A stretch of 64,000 nt of DNA from Ruegeria discodermiae (GTDB taxonomy: Bacteria > Pseudomonadota > Alphaproteobacteria > Rhodobacterales > Rhodobacteraceae), in contig NZ_JAVAMO010000003.1 of the NCBI RefSeq assembly GCF_030758345.1, positions 248,001 to 312,000 of the forward strand, in the 5' to 3' direction. Every line of letters starts with the position of its first letter. Position 1 is the first letter of the stretch. Positions 7,082-17,007 of the stretch are shown here, piece by piece. A program made the position numbers and the translations under genes. The notes beneath the pieces are model-generated. The model did no database searches and was not told the DNA's origin. It worked only from the letters and a program-made list of their open reading frames with translations.

Positions 7082-7591
7082 ATGGCCCAATACCCGAGCA
7101 GCTTTGACAAGGAAGAACTGCTGAAATGCGCCCGTGGCGAGCTGTTCGGCCCCGGCAATGCGCAATTGCCTGAACCTCCGATGCTGATGATGGACCGGAT
7201 CACTGAGGTTTCGGCCGATGGTGGTGAGTTTGGCAAGGGCCATGTGGTGGCCGAGTTCGATATCAAACCTGACCTGTGGTTCTTTACCTGCCATTTCCCC
7301 GGTAATCCGATCATGCCCGGCTGTCTGGGCCTGGATGGTCTGTGGCAGCTGACCGGCTTCAACTTGGGCTGGCGCGGGATGCTTGGGCGCGGCATGGCGA
7401 TGGGTGTGGGCGAGGTCAAGCTCAAGGGTATGGTCAAGCCTGACCGCAAGATGTTGACCTATTATGTCGATTTCACCCGGATCATCGACCGCAAGCTCAA
7501 GCTGGGCGTGGCCAATGGCCGCGTGATGGCGGACGGGGAAGAGATTTACCTTGTGAAAGACATGAAAGTGGGCCTGGCCACCGACAGCTAA
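7082..7591 (+). CDS. fabA: 3-hydroxydecanoyl-ACP dehydratase/isomerase
   Basis: A 169-residue FabA hotdog enzyme. The catalytic His lies in [11 protein letters not shown] (residue about 70), and the partner Asp in [11 protein letters not shown]. It dehydrates 3-hydroxydecanoyl-ACP and isomerises the trans-2 product to cis-3, which commits carbon to unsaturated fatty acids in the cytoplasm. The open frame extends upstream to 6953, but ATG 7082 after AGGAGACGCCGAGG gives the family length. It is first in a fabA-fabB-fabI operon with 28- and 3-base gaps. Confidence 0.95.
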   Translation: MAQYPSSFDKEELLKCARGELFGPGNAQLPEPPMLMMDRITEVSADGGEFGKGHVVAEFDIKPDLWFFTCHFPGNPIMPGCLGLDGLWQLTGFNLGWRGMLGRGMAMGVGEVKLKGMVKPDRKMLTYYVDFTRIIDRKLKLGVANGRVMADGEEIYLVKDMKVGLATDS

Positions 7592-7619
7592 CCCACGCCA
7601 GATTTCAAGGAGAACGCTT

Positions 7620-8849
7620 ATGCGTCGCGTCGTCGTCACCGGTCTTGGGATCGTCTCATCGATCGGCAATAATGTTGACGAGGTTCTCGCCTCGCTCAAG
7701 GAAGGGCGATCCGGGATCACCGCCAGCGCCGAAATGGCAGAATACGGATTCCGCAGCCAGATCGCGGGCGCGCTGGATATCGACGTCAAGGAGCATGTCG
7801 ACAAGCGCACCCTGCGCTTCATGGGTCCCGGTGCGGCTTACGCCCATATCGCCATGGGTCAGGCCATTGCTGATGCCGGACTTGAGGAAAGCGATGTCGT
7901 GAACCCGCGCACCGGTCTGGTCGCAGGCTCTGGTGGGCCATCGACCAGTGCCATGCTGAGCGCGCATCAGACCGTGCTGAAAACCGGCGCGACCAAGCGG
8001 ATTGGGCCCTTTGCGGTTCCGAAATGCATGTGCTCGACCATCAGCGCCAACCTCAGCACCGCCTACAAGATCAAAGGCATCAACTATTCCATCACCTCGG
8101 CCTGTTCGACCTCGCTGCATTGCATCGGCAACGCCGCCGAACAGATCATGCTGGGCAAGCAGGACGTGATGTTTGCAGGCGGTGGCGAGGAACTGGACTG
8201 GACGCTTAGCTGCCTGTTCGACGCGATGGGCGCGATGTCGTCCAAGTATAACGGCACGCCGGACAAGGCCTCGCGCGCCTTTGACGCCAATCGCGACGGG
8301 TTCGTGATTTCAGGCGGTGGCGGCATCGTTGTGCTGGAGGAGCTGGAGCGCGCCAAGGCGCGCGGCGCCAAGATTTATGCCGAGGTCACCGGCTACGCCG
8401 CCACTTCGGATGGCCATGACATGGTGGCCCCGTCCGGTGAAGGCGGCGAGCGGGCCATGGCGCTGGCGCTGTCGACCCTGCCCGAGGGTCGCGAGGTGGG
8501 CTATATCAACGCCCATGGCACCTCGACCCCCGTCGGTGATGTGGGCGAGGTTGAAGCCGTGCGCCGTGTCTTTGCCGACCGCAAACAGCCGCCGATCAGT
8601 TCGACCAAATCCATGACCGGTCATGCGCAGGGCGCGGCGGGCGCGCTTGAAGCGATCTTTTCGCTGCTGATGCTGGAGCATGATTTCATCACCAGATCGA
8701 TCAATGTCGAGACGCTCGATCCTGACCTGAAGCCCGAGGAAATCGCCACCGAGACCGTGCTGAATGCTGGGCTCGACAGCGTGATGACAAACAGCTTCGG
8801 CTTTGGCGGAACCAACGGGTCGATGATCCTGTCGAAATACAACGGGTAA
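7620..8849 (+). CDS. fabB: 3-oxoacyl-ACP synthase I
   Basis: A 409-residue condensing enzyme with the Cys-His-His triad: nucleophile Cys in [10 protein letters not shown] near residue 163, His in [11 protein letters not shown] near 298 and His in GHAQGAAG near 334. The C-terminal [10 protein letters not shown] loop is intact. FabB elongates the cis-3-decenoyl-ACP made by FabA, so the pair together sets membrane unsaturation. The ribosome site AAGGAG lies just before the ATG. Full length and no oddities. Confidence 0.95.
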   Translation: MRRVVVTGLGIVSSIGNNVDEVLASLKEGRSGITASAEMAEYGFRSQIAGALDIDVKEHVDKRTLRFMGPGAAYAHIAMGQAIADAGLEESDVVNPRTGLVAGSGGPSTSAMLSAHQTVLKTGATKRIGPFAVPKCMCSTISANLSTAYKIKGINYSITSACSTSLHCIGNAAEQIMLGKQDVMFAGGGEELDWTLSCLFDAMGAMSSKYNGTPDKASRAFDANRDGFVISGGGGIVVLEELERAKARGAKIYAEVTGYAATSDGHDMVAPSGEGGERAMALALSTLPEGREVGYINAHGTSTPVGDVGEVEAVRRVFADRKQPPISSTKSMTGHAQGAAGALEAIFSLLMLEHDFITRSINVETLDPDLKPEEIATETVLNAGLDSVMTNSFGFGGTNGSMILSKYNG

Positions 8850-8852
8850 CAG

Positions 8853-9647
8853 ATGATGTCACAAGTATTGCAGGGAAAACGGGGCCTCGTCATGGGCGTG
8901 GCCAATGACCGCTCCATCGCTTGGGGCATCGCCAGGGCGATGCACGAGGCGGGGGCCGAACTGGCGTTCACCTATCAGGGCGAAGCCTTTGGCAAGCGGC
9001 TGGAACCGCTGGCGCAAAGCGTGGGCTCGGATTTCATGGTCGATGTGGATGTGACCGATGATGACTCGCTGGATGCCGCGTTTGAACAACTGGCGGTCCG
9101 CTGGCCGACAATCGACTTTCTGGTCCACGCCATCGCCTATTCGGACAAGTCCGAACTGACCGGTCGCTTCCTGGACACCACGCGGGCCAATTTCAAGAAC
9201 TCGATGGATATCTCGGCCTATTCGCTGATCGAGGTGTCCCGCCGCGCCTATCCGATGATGAAGGACAATGGCGGCACGATCCTGACCCTGACCTACCAGG
9301 GCTCGAACCGGGTTGTGCCCAATTACAACGTCATGGGCGTGGCCAAGGCGGCCCTGGAATCAGCGACGCGCTATCTGGCCAATGACCTCGGCCCCGATGG
9401 TATCCGCGTCAACGCCATCTCGCCCGGCCCGATGAAAACGCTGGCGGGTGCAGCCATCGGTGGCGCGCGCAAGACGCTGAAATTCTGCGACCAGAACGCG
9501 CCCTTGCGCAGCAACGCCACGCTGGAGGCCGTGGGCGGCACGGCAGTTTACCTGACCTCGGATGCGGGGGCTTATACCTCGGGCGAGATCATCCGCGTCG
9601 ATGGCGGGTTCCATGTGTTGGGCATGCCGCAGCCGGAAGCGATGTAA
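8853..9647 (+). CDS. fabI: Enoyl-ACP reductase (NADH-type)
   Basis: A 264-residue SDR-fold reductase. The NADH-binding opening RGLVMGVANDRSIAWGIA and the FabI-type catalytic Tyr-x6-Lys in YNVMGVAKAALES (near residue 157) identify it as FabI, not FabL or FabV. It completes each elongation cycle by reducing trans-2-enoyl-ACP. The start lies three bases after fabB, with two adjacent ATG codons (8853 and 8856); either would work. A textbook intrinsic terminator follows, marking the operon end. Confidence 0.95.
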   Translation: MMSQVLQGKRGLVMGVANDRSIAWGIARAMHEAGAELAFTYQGEAFGKRLEPLAQSVGSDFMVDVDVTDDDSLDAAFEQLAVRWPTIDFLVHAIAYSDKSELTGRFLDTTRANFKNSMDISAYSLIEVSRRAYPMMKDNGGTILTLTYQGSNRVVPNYNVMGVAKAALESATRYLANDLGPDGIRVNAISPGPMKTLAGAAIGGARKTLKFCDQNAPLRSNATLEAVGGTAVYLTSDAGAYTSGEIIRVDGGFHVLGMPQPEAM

Positions 9648-9685
9648 GTATCGTTTCCACTGATTCAACAAAGCGACAAAAACCA

Positions 9686-9714
9686 CGGCATCGTCATTGC
9701 GATGCCGTTTTTTT
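9686..9714 (+). terminator. Intrinsic terminator of the fabABI operon
   Basis: A perfect 8-bp stem (CGGCATCG / CGATGCCG, six-base loop) is followed directly by seven T, 38 bases after the fabI stop. This is the clearest Rho-independent terminator in the window. Confidence 0.92.
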
Positions 9715-9741
9715 GTCGCAAGTGCAGATCACCCTGATCCC

Positions 9742-10011
9742 ATGACCGCACTCGATTTCACCAAACCCGCGCCCTCACACGCACCCTCGCTGCTCAGCAG
9801 ATTGCTGCGCACCATCCGCCTCGCCACTTATGGCGCAGGCGGAGCGGTGGCGTTGATCCTCGTCATTTCCGTGGTTCAGTCCGATATGTCGCAAATCGCC
9901 CAATATCCGGGCGCGACCCAACCGGCTGAAAGAGGCACGCACAGCTCACGATTGGCTGTGGTGATCGACATGACGGGCGGTTTCCTTGGCTATGGCAGCA
10001 GCGCCGACTGA
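9742..10011 (+). CDS. Small single-pass membrane protein, unknown
   Basis: An 89-residue protein starting MTALDFTKP. One hydrophobic helix (ATYGAGGAVALILVISVV, about residues 33-50) is flanked by a basic cytoplasmic segment (LLRTIRLA), predicting an inner-membrane anchor with a short periplasmic tail. An upstream in-frame ATG at 9697 lies inside the fabI terminator, so I prefer 9742. No family recognised. A weak ribosome site and independence from neighbours leave some doubt that it is expressed. Confidence 0.55.
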   Translation: MTALDFTKPAPSHAPSLLSRLLRTIRLATYGAGGAVALILVISVVQSDMSQIAQYPGATQPAERGTHSSRLAVVIDMTGGFLGYGSSAD

Positions 10012-10102
10012 GCGTCAGGCTGCACCTGTTCACACCTGACTGCTGGCATCTTTCACCGGATGAAAACCTGTGCCACTGTGCCCCGAAAGGGGAGGCAGCA
10101 TC

Positions 10103-10789
10103 TTGGCAATCACAACCTGCGTTTTCGACGCCTATGGCACCCTGTTCGATGTGGCCGCCGCCGCGCGGCAGGCCGCCACAGAACCAGAATTTCCCGCCTT
10201 GTCAGACAAATGGGCCGAAGTGGCCAATCACTGGCGGCTGAAACAACTGCAATATACCTGGCTGCGCGCCATCACCGGTGCCCATACCGATTTCTGGACC
10301 GTCACGCAGGAAGGGCTGGACTGGGCGCTTGAGGCCTGTGCGCTTGACGGGCAGCCCGCGCTGCGCCAGCGCCTGCTGGATCTTTACTGGGAATTGCAGG
10401 CCTACCCGGAAGTGCCGCAGATGCTGGCCGCGTTGAAATCCGCCGGGCTGCAAACCGCCATCCTGTCAAACGGCTCGCCTCAGATGCTGGACGGGGCCGT
10501 GCAATCGGCTGGGATCGGTGATGTGCTGGATGAAGTGCTGTCAGTGGAAAGAGTTGGCACCTTCAAACCCGACTCAAAGGTCTATGACCTTGTGCAGAAC
10601 CGCTTTGGCGGCCCCCGCGACGCGGTGCTGTTTGTCAGCTCCAACGGCTGGGACGCTGCCGGGGCCAGCGGATATGGCTTTGTCACGGCGTGGGTGAACC
10701 GCGCGGGCGAACCCGTTGACCGCCTGCCCTGGCGACCGGCGCATATCCTGTCCGACCTGACCTCCATCCCCGACCTGGCGAGGGCCTGA
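10103..10789 (+). CDS. Haloacid dehalogenase, type II (HAD superfamily)
   Basis: A 228-residue L-2-haloacid-dehalogenase-type HAD protein. The nucleophile Asp is in VFDAYGTLFDV at residue 8, a Ser in LSNGS (motif II), a Lys in FKPDSKVYDLV (motif III) and the acidic loop VSSNGWDAAGASGYG (motif IV), all matching type II dehalogenases. I chose the TTG at 10103 because a GGGGAGG site precedes it and it gives the usual length. It leads a six-gene run in which the following genes overlap or nearly touch. It may instead act on phosphoesters, as many HAD enzymes do. Confidence 0.82.
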   Translation: MAITTCVFDAYGTLFDVAAAARQAATEPEFPALSDKWAEVANHWRLKQLQYTWLRAITGAHTDFWTVTQEGLDWALEACALDGQPALRQRLLDLYWELQAYPEVPQMLAALKSAGLQTAILSNGSPQMLDGAVQSAGIGDVLDEVLSVERVGTFKPDSKVYDLVQNRFGGPRDAVLFVSSNGWDAAGASGYGFVTAWVNRAGEPVDRLPWRPAHILSDLTSIPDLARA

Positions 10790-11616
10790 TGCCATCTTTC
10801 ACCACAACCGACGGTCTAAAGCTGCACTTCAGTGATGCGGGCACGGGTGTGCCGCTGCTCTGCCTGCCGGGCCTGACCCGCAATGGCGATGATTTCAACT
10901 TCGTCAAACCGCATCTGGACCGCCTGCGCCTGCTGACGCTGGATTTTCGCGGTCGCGGCGGCTCGGATTTTGATCCGAACCATATGAACTACAATATCGG
11001 GCGCGAGGCGCAGGATGTGATCGAGTTGCTCGACCATCTGGGCCTGGACAAGGTGGCGCTGCTGGGCACGTCACGTGGCGGTCTGGTGTCGATGGTTCTG
11101 GCCGCGACCCATCCCGGCCGTCTGGCGGCAGTCATCCTGAATGATATCGGCCCCGAGATCGCCTCTGCCGGGCTGGAACGGATCATGGGATATGTCGGCA
11201 TAGCACCCAATTCCACAACGCTGGATCAGGCGGCAGTGGGCCTCAAAAAGTTCATGGACCCCGAATTTCCCGGCGTCCCGCTGGAGCGCTGGCGCGCGCA
11301 GGCGGCGTTTCAGTATGACGAGACCAAGGGCGGGCTTACCCTACGCTATGACGCCAAGCTGCGCGACGCGCTGCTGGAACAGGCGCAGGCCGGGCCGCCG
11401 CCCGATCTCTGGCCTCTGTTTGAGGCGCTGAAACCCATCCCGACCGGCGTGATACGCGGCGCGAATTCCGACCTCTTCACCGCTGAAACGCTGCAAAAGA
11501 TGCATGATGGTCATCCGGGCCTTGTCTCTGCCGAAGTACCCGATCGCGGTCATGTTCCGTTTCTGGACGAACCCGAGGCGCTCGACATTATTCACCAGGT
11601 TTTGGAACAGATATGA
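10789..11616 (+). CDS. Alpha/beta hydrolase
   Basis: A 275-residue alpha/beta-hydrolase. The nucleophile elbow GTSRGG (Ser near residue 98) and a late GHVPFLDEP segment with the catalytic His near 256 are clear; the oxyanion region CLPGLTRNGDDF near residue 27 is intact. It overlaps the dehalogenase stop by one base (TGATG), so the two are translationally coupled. Substrate unknown: it could be an esterase, lactonase or haloperoxidase-type hydrolase. Confidence 0.85.
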   Translation: MPSFTTTDGLKLHFSDAGTGVPLLCLPGLTRNGDDFNFVKPHLDRLRLLTLDFRGRGGSDFDPNHMNYNIGREAQDVIELLDHLGLDKVALLGTSRGGLVSMVLAATHPGRLAAVILNDIGPEIASAGLERIMGYVGIAPNSTTLDQAAVGLKKFMDPEFPGVPLERWRAQAAFQYDETKGGLTLRYDAKLRDALLEQAQAGPPPDLWPLFEALKPIPTGVIRGANSDLFTAETLQKMHDGHPGLVSAEVPDRGHVPFLDEPEALDIIHQVLEQI

Positions 11617-12590
11617 CCGACCTCAGCCTTATCGAAGCTGCCGCAGACCGGCTGAAGGGCCATGCCCGCGAGACACCCCTGCTGTCCTCGCCCTTTCTGG
11701 ACGAGCTTGCCGGACGGCGCGTTCTGATCAAGCCGGAATGCCTGCAGCATACTGGCAGCTTCAAGTTTCGCGGCGCGTGGTCGGCCATTTCGGCGCTGGA
11801 TGCCGAGACCCGCGCGCGCGGCGTGATCGCCTTTTCCTCGGGCAATCACGCGCAGGGCGTGGCCCATGCGGCAGCGCTCCACGGCGTGCCCGCAACCATC
11901 GTGATGCCCTCGGACGCGCCGCGCATGAAGATCGACAACACCCGAGCTTTGGGCGGCGAAGTGGTGCTCTATGACCGCGAGCGTGAAAGCCGCGAAGAGA
12001 TCGGCACGGGACTGGCCGAAACGCGCGGCCTGACCCTGATCAAGCCCTATGACGAGCCGCAGGTGATCGCCGGGCAGGGCACGGCCGGGCTGGAGATCGC
12101 GCGGCAGGCCAAGGCCGCAGGTGTGAGCGAAGCGGATGTGCTGGTCTGTTGCGGCGGTGGCGGGCTGACCTCGGGTATTGCGCTGGCGCTGGAGGGGCAT
12201 GCGCCGGGCCTGCGCGCGCGCCCTTGCGAGCCGGAAGGCTTCGACGATATGCGCCGCTCGCTTGCGTCGGGCCAGATCGAACGCAACCCGCGCGAGGGCG
12301 GCAATATCTGCGACGCGATCCTGACGCCGCAGCCCGGCCAGATCACCTTTCCGATCATCAAACGCCTCTGCGGGCCGGGGCTTGCCGTGTCCGAGGACGA
12401 GGCGCTGCACGCAATGGCGCTGGCCTTTGCACGGCTGAAACTGGTGCTGGAACCGGGCGGCGCGGTGGCGCTGGCCGCAGCCCTTCTGCGCAGGGGCGAG
12501 ATCGAGGGCGAGGCGGTGATCGTCGTGGCCTCGGGCGGCAATGTGGATGCCACCCAGTTCCGCCATGCCCTTGAGCGCTATGCGGAGTAG
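11613..12590 (+). CDS. PLP-dependent threonine/serine dehydratase family
   Basis: A 325-residue fold-type II PLP enzyme. The Schiff-base Lys is in SFKFRGAWSA at residue 51, and the Gly-rich phosphate-binding loop CCGGGGLTSG lies near 177-186. A C-terminal Ser/Gly in VVASGGN completes the cofactor site. There is no ACT regulatory domain, so it is the short catabolic or serine-racemase/hydroxyaspartate-lyase-like form. It overlaps the upstream hydrolase by four bases (ATGA). It deaminates hydroxyamino acids to 2-oxoacids in the cytoplasm; the exact substrate is not determined. Confidence 0.85.
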   Translation: MTDLSLIEAAADRLKGHARETPLLSSPFLDELAGRRVLIKPECLQHTGSFKFRGAWSAISALDAETRARGVIAFSSGNHAQGVAHAAALHGVPATIVMPSDAPRMKIDNTRALGGEVVLYDRERESREEIGTGLAETRGLTLIKPYDEPQVIAGQGTAGLEIARQAKAAGVSEADVLVCCGGGGLTSGIALALEGHAPGLRARPCEPEGFDDMRRSLASGQIERNPREGGNICDAILTPQPGQITFPIIKRLCGPGLAVSEDEALHAMALAFARLKLVLEPGGAVALAAALLRRGEIEGEAVIVVASGGNVDATQFRHALERYAE

Positions 12591-12593
12591 ATC

Positions 12594-13796
12594 ATGACCC
12601 GGTTCACCATTGCCTCTTTCAACGTCAAGAACCTGATCGGCGCGGATCAGGAATATTACCGGTTTCAGCATTACACCGAAGAGGAATACGCCTGGAAAAA
12701 AGACTGGCTAGCCGACCAGTTGCTGACCATGGATGCTGATATCGTCGGCTTTCAAGAGGTCTTTGACGACGAGACCCTGCGCGAGGTGATCGAAGAGACC
12801 GACCAGCGTGGCATGGCGGCCAATGAGGCGACCATCCCCGATGCCTCGAAACGCTATCACCGCAAGGCGATCTTCCGGAAACTGGCTTTTGGCGGGTATG
12901 AGCAGGCGATGCTGGCCTTTGCCCCCAACATCAATGATGGCGCGCCCGGCGAGCGGCGGCCCGGTCTGGCGGTGTTGTCGCGCTATGGCTTTACCGAAGA
13001 CCCCCAGGTCATCCAGCTACTCGACAAGCCGGTAGAGATTCCGATGTCGGCGCTGGGTGGTGGAGATGCAGGCCATTTCCGGCTGGAACGGCTGTCGCGC
13101 CCGATCCTCAAGGTGCGCATCGCGGTGGGCGGCACGGTGATCACCGTCTTCAACTGCCACCTGAAATCGAAACTGGGCGAATATCCCCGCCCCGAAGGTG
13201 CCGAATTTGCCCCCGAGGCCGTGCTGACCTCTTACGATCCGGTGGGCCGCGCCATGGGGTCCTTGCGCGCCGCCCTGCGGCGGATGGCCGAGGCCTGGGT
13301 GCTCAGGCGCGAGATCGTGGCGGAACTGGACAAGGGACATCCGGTGATGGTGCTGGGCGATTTCAACGATGGCGAACATGCCGCCAGCTCCGAGATCATC
13401 GCCGGCGAGGTGCCATTCAAGAACTATTCCTGGATGCTGCGCCATGACGCCAAGCACCCCAATCAGCGCTACACGCCGAAGGAAAACCGCGAGATCACCG
13501 AAGCGGTCGACCGGGTGCGCCTGCGCTCGGCGGAAAAGATGTTCATCCGCAAATCCCTGCGCGACATGGTCTATACCTCAGCCTTTGGCGGCGTTTATGA
13601 GAGCATCGACCAGATCTTCATGTCGCGCCATTTTGACAATGCCTATGCAAATGCGATCGGCGAGATGGAGTATTTCAGCGTCTTCAACGACCACCTGACC
13701 GATGGCAGCCATCCCGAGGCGCCCTATAACAAGCTGGCTTCGGATCACGGGCAGATCATGGCCCATGTCCGGCTGGACAACGGACAAAAAGGGTGA
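12594..13796 (+). CDS. Endonuclease/exonuclease/phosphatase-fold protein
   Basis: A 400-residue EEP-superfamily protein. Motifs include FTIASFNVKNL at the N-terminus (metal-binding Asn), VGFQEVFD (metal Glu), MVLGDFNDGEHA (catalytic Asp-x-Asn) and KLASDHGQIM (the terminal Asp-His). No signal peptide is evident, so it is likely cytoplasmic. Members cleave nucleic acids or phosphodiesters or hydrolyse phospholipids. It begins three bases after the dehydratase and overlaps the next gene by four, which places it in the same transcript, though the metabolic link is unclear. Confidence 0.8.
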   Translation: MTRFTIASFNVKNLIGADQEYYRFQHYTEEEYAWKKDWLADQLLTMDADIVGFQEVFDDETLREVIEETDQRGMAANEATIPDASKRYHRKAIFRKLAFGGYEQAMLAFAPNINDGAPGERRPGLAVLSRYGFTEDPQVIQLLDKPVEIPMSALGGGDAGHFRLERLSRPILKVRIAVGGTVITVFNCHLKSKLGEYPRPEGAEFAPEAVLTSYDPVGRAMGSLRAALRRMAEAWVLRREIVAELDKGHPVMVLGDFNDGEHAASSEIIAGEVPFKNYSWMLRHDAKHPNQRYTPKENREITEAVDRVRLRSAEKMFIRKSLRDMVYTSAFGGVYESIDQIFMSRHFDNAYANAIGEMEYFSVFNDHLTDGSHPEAPYNKLASDHGQIMAHVRLDNGQKG

Positions 13797-14596
13797 TGCC
13801 GATGCAGATGGCCGATCTGGGTGCGGTGCAGCTGCACTACCGCGTTGATGGCGACCCCGATGGCGCGCCGGTGGTCTTTGCCAACTCGCTGGGCACCGAT
13901 CTGCGGCTCTGGGACCCGATATTGCCACATCTGCCCGAAGGGCTGAAGATCATCCGCTATGACAAGCGCGGGCATGGGCTGTCTTCGGTGCCGGACGGGC
14001 CTTATGCGATGGGCGCGCTGGTGCGCGATGCCGAGCAGTTTTTGGATCATCTGGGCGTGCGTGATTGCGTGTTCGTGGGTTTGTCCATTGGCGGCATGAT
14101 CGCGCAGGGGCTGGCAGTGAAGCGGCTGGATCTGGTGCGCGGGCTGGTTCTGTCGAATACGGCGGCCAAGATCGGTATGCCCGCCATGTGGGACGAGCGC
14201 ATCGCCGCCGCGCGCGCGGGCGGGATCGAGGCGCTGGCCGATGCCACGATGGAGCGCTGGTTTTCCCGCGCCTTCCGCGCCACGCCGGAACTGACGCTTT
14301 GGCGCAATATGTTGATCCGGCAACCGCTGGAGGGGTTCCTGGGCTGTTCCGCCGCCATTTCAGGCACTGATTTCTATACACCCACCAGCGGGTTGCGCCT
14401 GCCCACGCTGGGCATCGCCGGGTCCGAGGATGGCTCCACCCCGCCCGATCTGGTGCGCGAAACCGTCGGGCTGATACCGGGGTCGGAGTTCAAGCTGATC
14501 CGCCGCGCGGGCCACCTGCCCTGCGTTGAACAGCCCGAAGAATACGCCGCGCTCATCACGGAATTCCTGACACAAATCGGACATATCGAGCCCTGA
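13793..14596 (+). CDS. pcaD: 3-oxoadipate enol-lactonase-like hydrolase
   Basis: A 267-residue alpha/beta-hydrolase. The PcaD signature opening (LHYRVDGD ... VFANSLGTDLRLWD) and nucleophile elbow GLSIGGMIAQG (Ser near residue 100), with a late GHLPCVEQPE His near 242, match 3-oxoadipate enol-lactonase. That enzyme hydrolyses 3-oxoadipate enol-lactone in the beta-ketoadipate pathway. No other pca genes are nearby, so it may be an isolated paralogue with another ester substrate. It overlaps both neighbours (ATGA at the front, stop and start sharing one base at the back). Confidence 0.78.
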   Translation: MMPMQMADLGAVQLHYRVDGDPDGAPVVFANSLGTDLRLWDPILPHLPEGLKIIRYDKRGHGLSSVPDGPYAMGALVRDAEQFLDHLGVRDCVFVGLSIGGMIAQGLAVKRLDLVRGLVLSNTAAKIGMPAMWDERIAAARAGGIEALADATMERWFSRAFRATPELTLWRNMLIRQPLEGFLGCSAAISGTDFYTPTSGLRLPTLGIAGSEDGSTPPDLVRETVGLIPGSEFKLIRRAGHLPCVEQPEEYAALITEFLTQIGHIEP

Positions 14597-15795
14597 TGCG
14601 TCTGCCCCTGGTGTTCATCCTGACCACCGTGGTCATCGACGCCATGGGGATCGGGCTGATCTTTCCAATCATGCCAACCCTGATCCTGGAGGTCGAAGGC
14701 GGCACGCTGGGGGATGCTGCGCTCTGGGGCGGCGTGCTCAGCAGCGTCTTTGCGGTGATGCAGTTCCTGTTCGGGCCGGTGCTGGGCAACCTCTCGGACG
14801 CCTATGGCCGCCGCCCGATCCTGCTGGTGTCGCTGATTGTAATGGCGCTGGATTATCTTGTGATGGCGGTGGCGGGCTCGATTTGGCTGTTGCTGATCGG
14901 ACGGATCGTGGGCGGCATCACGGCGGCCACCCATGCCACGGCGGCGGCCTTTGTGGCAGATCAGTCCAGACCCGAAGAAAAGGCCACCAATTTCGGCCTG
15001 CTCAGCGCCGCCTTTGGCGTGGGCTTTGTGATCGGTCCGATGATCGGTGGATTGCTGGCCGAGATGGGCACCCGCGCGCCGTTTTATGCTGCCGCTTTGC
15101 TGGCCGGGCTGAATTTCGTGCTGGGCTGGTTCGTGATGCCGGAAACCGTGACCGACGCCACCCGGCGCGCCTTCACCTGGCGGCGCGCCAACCCGCTGGG
15201 CGCATTCCGGGCCATGATGCAGATACCGGGGATCACCGGGCTGCTCTGGGTCTATCTGCTCTATTCGATTGCGATCTATGTCTATCCGGCGATTTGGGCC
15301 TATTTCACGCTGGCACGGTTCGACTGGTCACCGCAGATGATCGGTTTGTCGCTGGGCGTCTATGGCACCGCCCTGGTGCTGGTTCAGGGCGGCTTGCTAC
15401 GCTACATCACCCGCTGGTTCGGCGAGCGGCGCACGGTGATCTATGGCCACCTGTTCGAATTTCTGGGCTTCGGCGTGCTGGCCTTTGTCACCAGCGGCCT
15501 CTTTGCCTTGCTGTTCACCCCGATTACCGCGCTCGGGGCCGTGGTTACGCCCACCTTGCAGGCCATGATGTCGAAACGCGTGGCCAACGACCAGCAAGGA
15601 GAGTTGCAGGGCGTCATGGCCGCCGTTCAGGCCCTGTCGATGGTCCTGTCGCCGCTCATGATGACCAGTGTGTTTGCCGCCTTCACCAGCCAAGGCGCGC
15701 CCGTCTTCCTGCCCGGCGCGCCGTTCCTGCTGGCGCTGGGTCTGATGGCGGTTGGTTTGGTCGTTTTTCTGCGGGTGCCCCGACGAGAGGTCTAG
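14596..15795 (+). CDS. MFS transporter, TetA-like drug exporter family
   Basis: A 399-residue integral membrane protein with about 12 hydrophobic helices. The MFS motif A between TM2 and TM3 reads [14 protein letters not shown], and the N-terminal [13 protein letters not shown] is characteristic of the tetracycline/H+ antiporter (TetA) group. It would export a small hydrophobic compound in exchange for protons. It is last in the overlapping cluster that starts at 10103, which suggests the cluster degrades or detoxifies a compound and expels an intermediate; that is inference. Confidence 0.85.
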   Translation: MRLPLVFILTTVVIDAMGIGLIFPIMPTLILEVEGGTLGDAALWGGVLSSVFAVMQFLFGPVLGNLSDAYGRRPILLVSLIVMALDYLVMAVAGSIWLLLIGRIVGGITAATHATAAAFVADQSRPEEKATNFGLLSAAFGVGFVIGPMIGGLLAEMGTRAPFYAAALLAGLNFVLGWFVMPETVTDATRRAFTWRRANPLGAFRAMMQIPGITGLLWVYLLYSIAIYVYPAIWAYFTLARFDWSPQMIGLSLGVYGTALVLVQGGLLRYITRWFGERRTVIYGHLFEFLGFGVLAFVTSGLFALLFTPITALGAVVTPTLQAMMSKRVANDQQGELQGVMAAVQALSMVLSPLMMTSVFAAFTSQGAPVFLPGAPFLLALGLMAVGLVVFLRVPRREV

Positions 15796-15876
15796 CAGCG
15801 ACCCGGTTTTGACGATTTCCGTCTTGCGAAGCCCCATTCCCCGGTCCACCGTTGACCCGAAGCAGGGGAGAGTTTC

Positions 15877-16983
15877 ATGGCAACAATCAAGGCCGCGGTT
15901 TGCCGCGCATTTGGGGAACCGCTGATCATCGAAGAGGTGACGCTGGCCCCGCCCGGTCTGGGAGAGGTCGAGGTGACGCTGGACGCGGTCGCCATCTGTC
16001 ATTCCGACATCACCTTCGCCGAGGGCGCCTGGGGCGGCAACCTGCCCGCCATCTATGGCCATGAGGCCGCCGGAGTCATCACCGCGACGGGCGATGCCTG
16101 CGGCGATTTCAAGCTGGGCGATTCGGTGGTGGTTACCTTGATCCGTGCCTGCGGCGATTGCCCCAGCTGCGCGGGCGGCGCGCCCACACTCTGCGAAACG
16201 CCGCATGACACGATGGCGGGACCTTTGAAGGATGCGGGTGGCGCGCCGGTGGATCAAGCGATGGCCTGCGGCGCGTTTGCGGAAAAGGTCGTGGTCAGCC
16301 ACCGCCAGATCGTGAAAATCCCCGCGGATATGGCCCGCGAGGCCGCCTGCCTGCTGTCCTGTGGCGTTATCACTGGCGTCGGCGCAGCGGTCAACGCCGC
16401 CAAGCTGCGCGCCGGGCAGGACGTGGTGGTGATCGGGGCCGGCGGTGTCGGCCTCAACGCCATTCAGGGCGCGCGTATCGCCGGTGCCCGCCGGATCGTG
16501 GCCGTCGACATGAGCGAGGAAAAGCTGGAGATCGCGAAGGAATTCGGCGCCACGCATGGTGTTCTGGGCACGCAGGACGCGCCGTGGAAAGCCTCCTACA
16601 AGGCGTTGGGCGGGCGCGGCGCAGATGCGGTGCTGGTCACGGTCGGCGCGATCCCGGCCTACGAGCAGGCGCCGCGCTATCTGGGGCGCGGCGGGCGCGT
16701 CGTGATGATCGGCATGCCGCATTCCGGCGCGCAGGCTAGTTATGAGCCGGTGATCCTCGCCGCCATCGGGCAAGGCATGATCGGGTCGAAAATGGGCGAT
16801 GTGGTGATCCAGCGGGACATTCCATGGATGATCGACCTCTACCAGCAGGGGCGGTTGAAACTGGACGAGCTGATCTCGGGCCGCTGGCGGCTGGATCAGA
16901 TCAACGAAGCGATTGCAGACACCAAGACCGGCAGCGCCAAGCGCAACGTGATCCTGTTTGACCGGGACGGGGCTGCGGGCTGA
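15877..16983 (+). CDS. Zinc-dependent alcohol dehydrogenase (MDR family)
   Basis: A 368-residue medium-chain dehydrogenase. Catalytic-zinc ligands appear as CHSD near residue 38 and YGHEAAG near 60; the structural-zinc Cys cluster is CGDCPSCAGGAPTLC near 90-104. The Rossmann motif GAGGVGLNAIQGAR follows near 187. It resembles class III-type and benzyl-alcohol-type NAD(P)-dependent dehydrogenases. ATG 15877 follows AGGGGAGAG. It is separated by 24 bases from the enolase-superfamily gene, so the two probably form an operon for oxidising a sugar- or acid-derived alcohol. Confidence 0.85.
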   Translation: MATIKAAVCRAFGEPLIIEEVTLAPPGLGEVEVTLDAVAICHSDITFAEGAWGGNLPAIYGHEAAGVITATGDACGDFKLGDSVVVTLIRACGDCPSCAGGAPTLCETPHDTMAGPLKDAGGAPVDQAMACGAFAEKVVVSHRQIVKIPADMAREAACLLSCGVITGVGAAVNAAKLRAGQDVVVIGAGGVGLNAIQGARIAGARRIVAVDMSEEKLEIAKEFGATHGVLGTQDAPWKASYKALGGRGADAVLVTVGAIPAYEQAPRYLGRGGRVVMIGMPHSGAQASYEPVILAAIGQGMIGSKMGDVVIQRDIPWMIDLYQQGRLKLDELISGRWRLDQINEAIADTKTGSAKRNVILFDRDGAAG

Positions 16984-17007
16984 TCCCCGCATATCGGAGG
17001 AAGAGTG

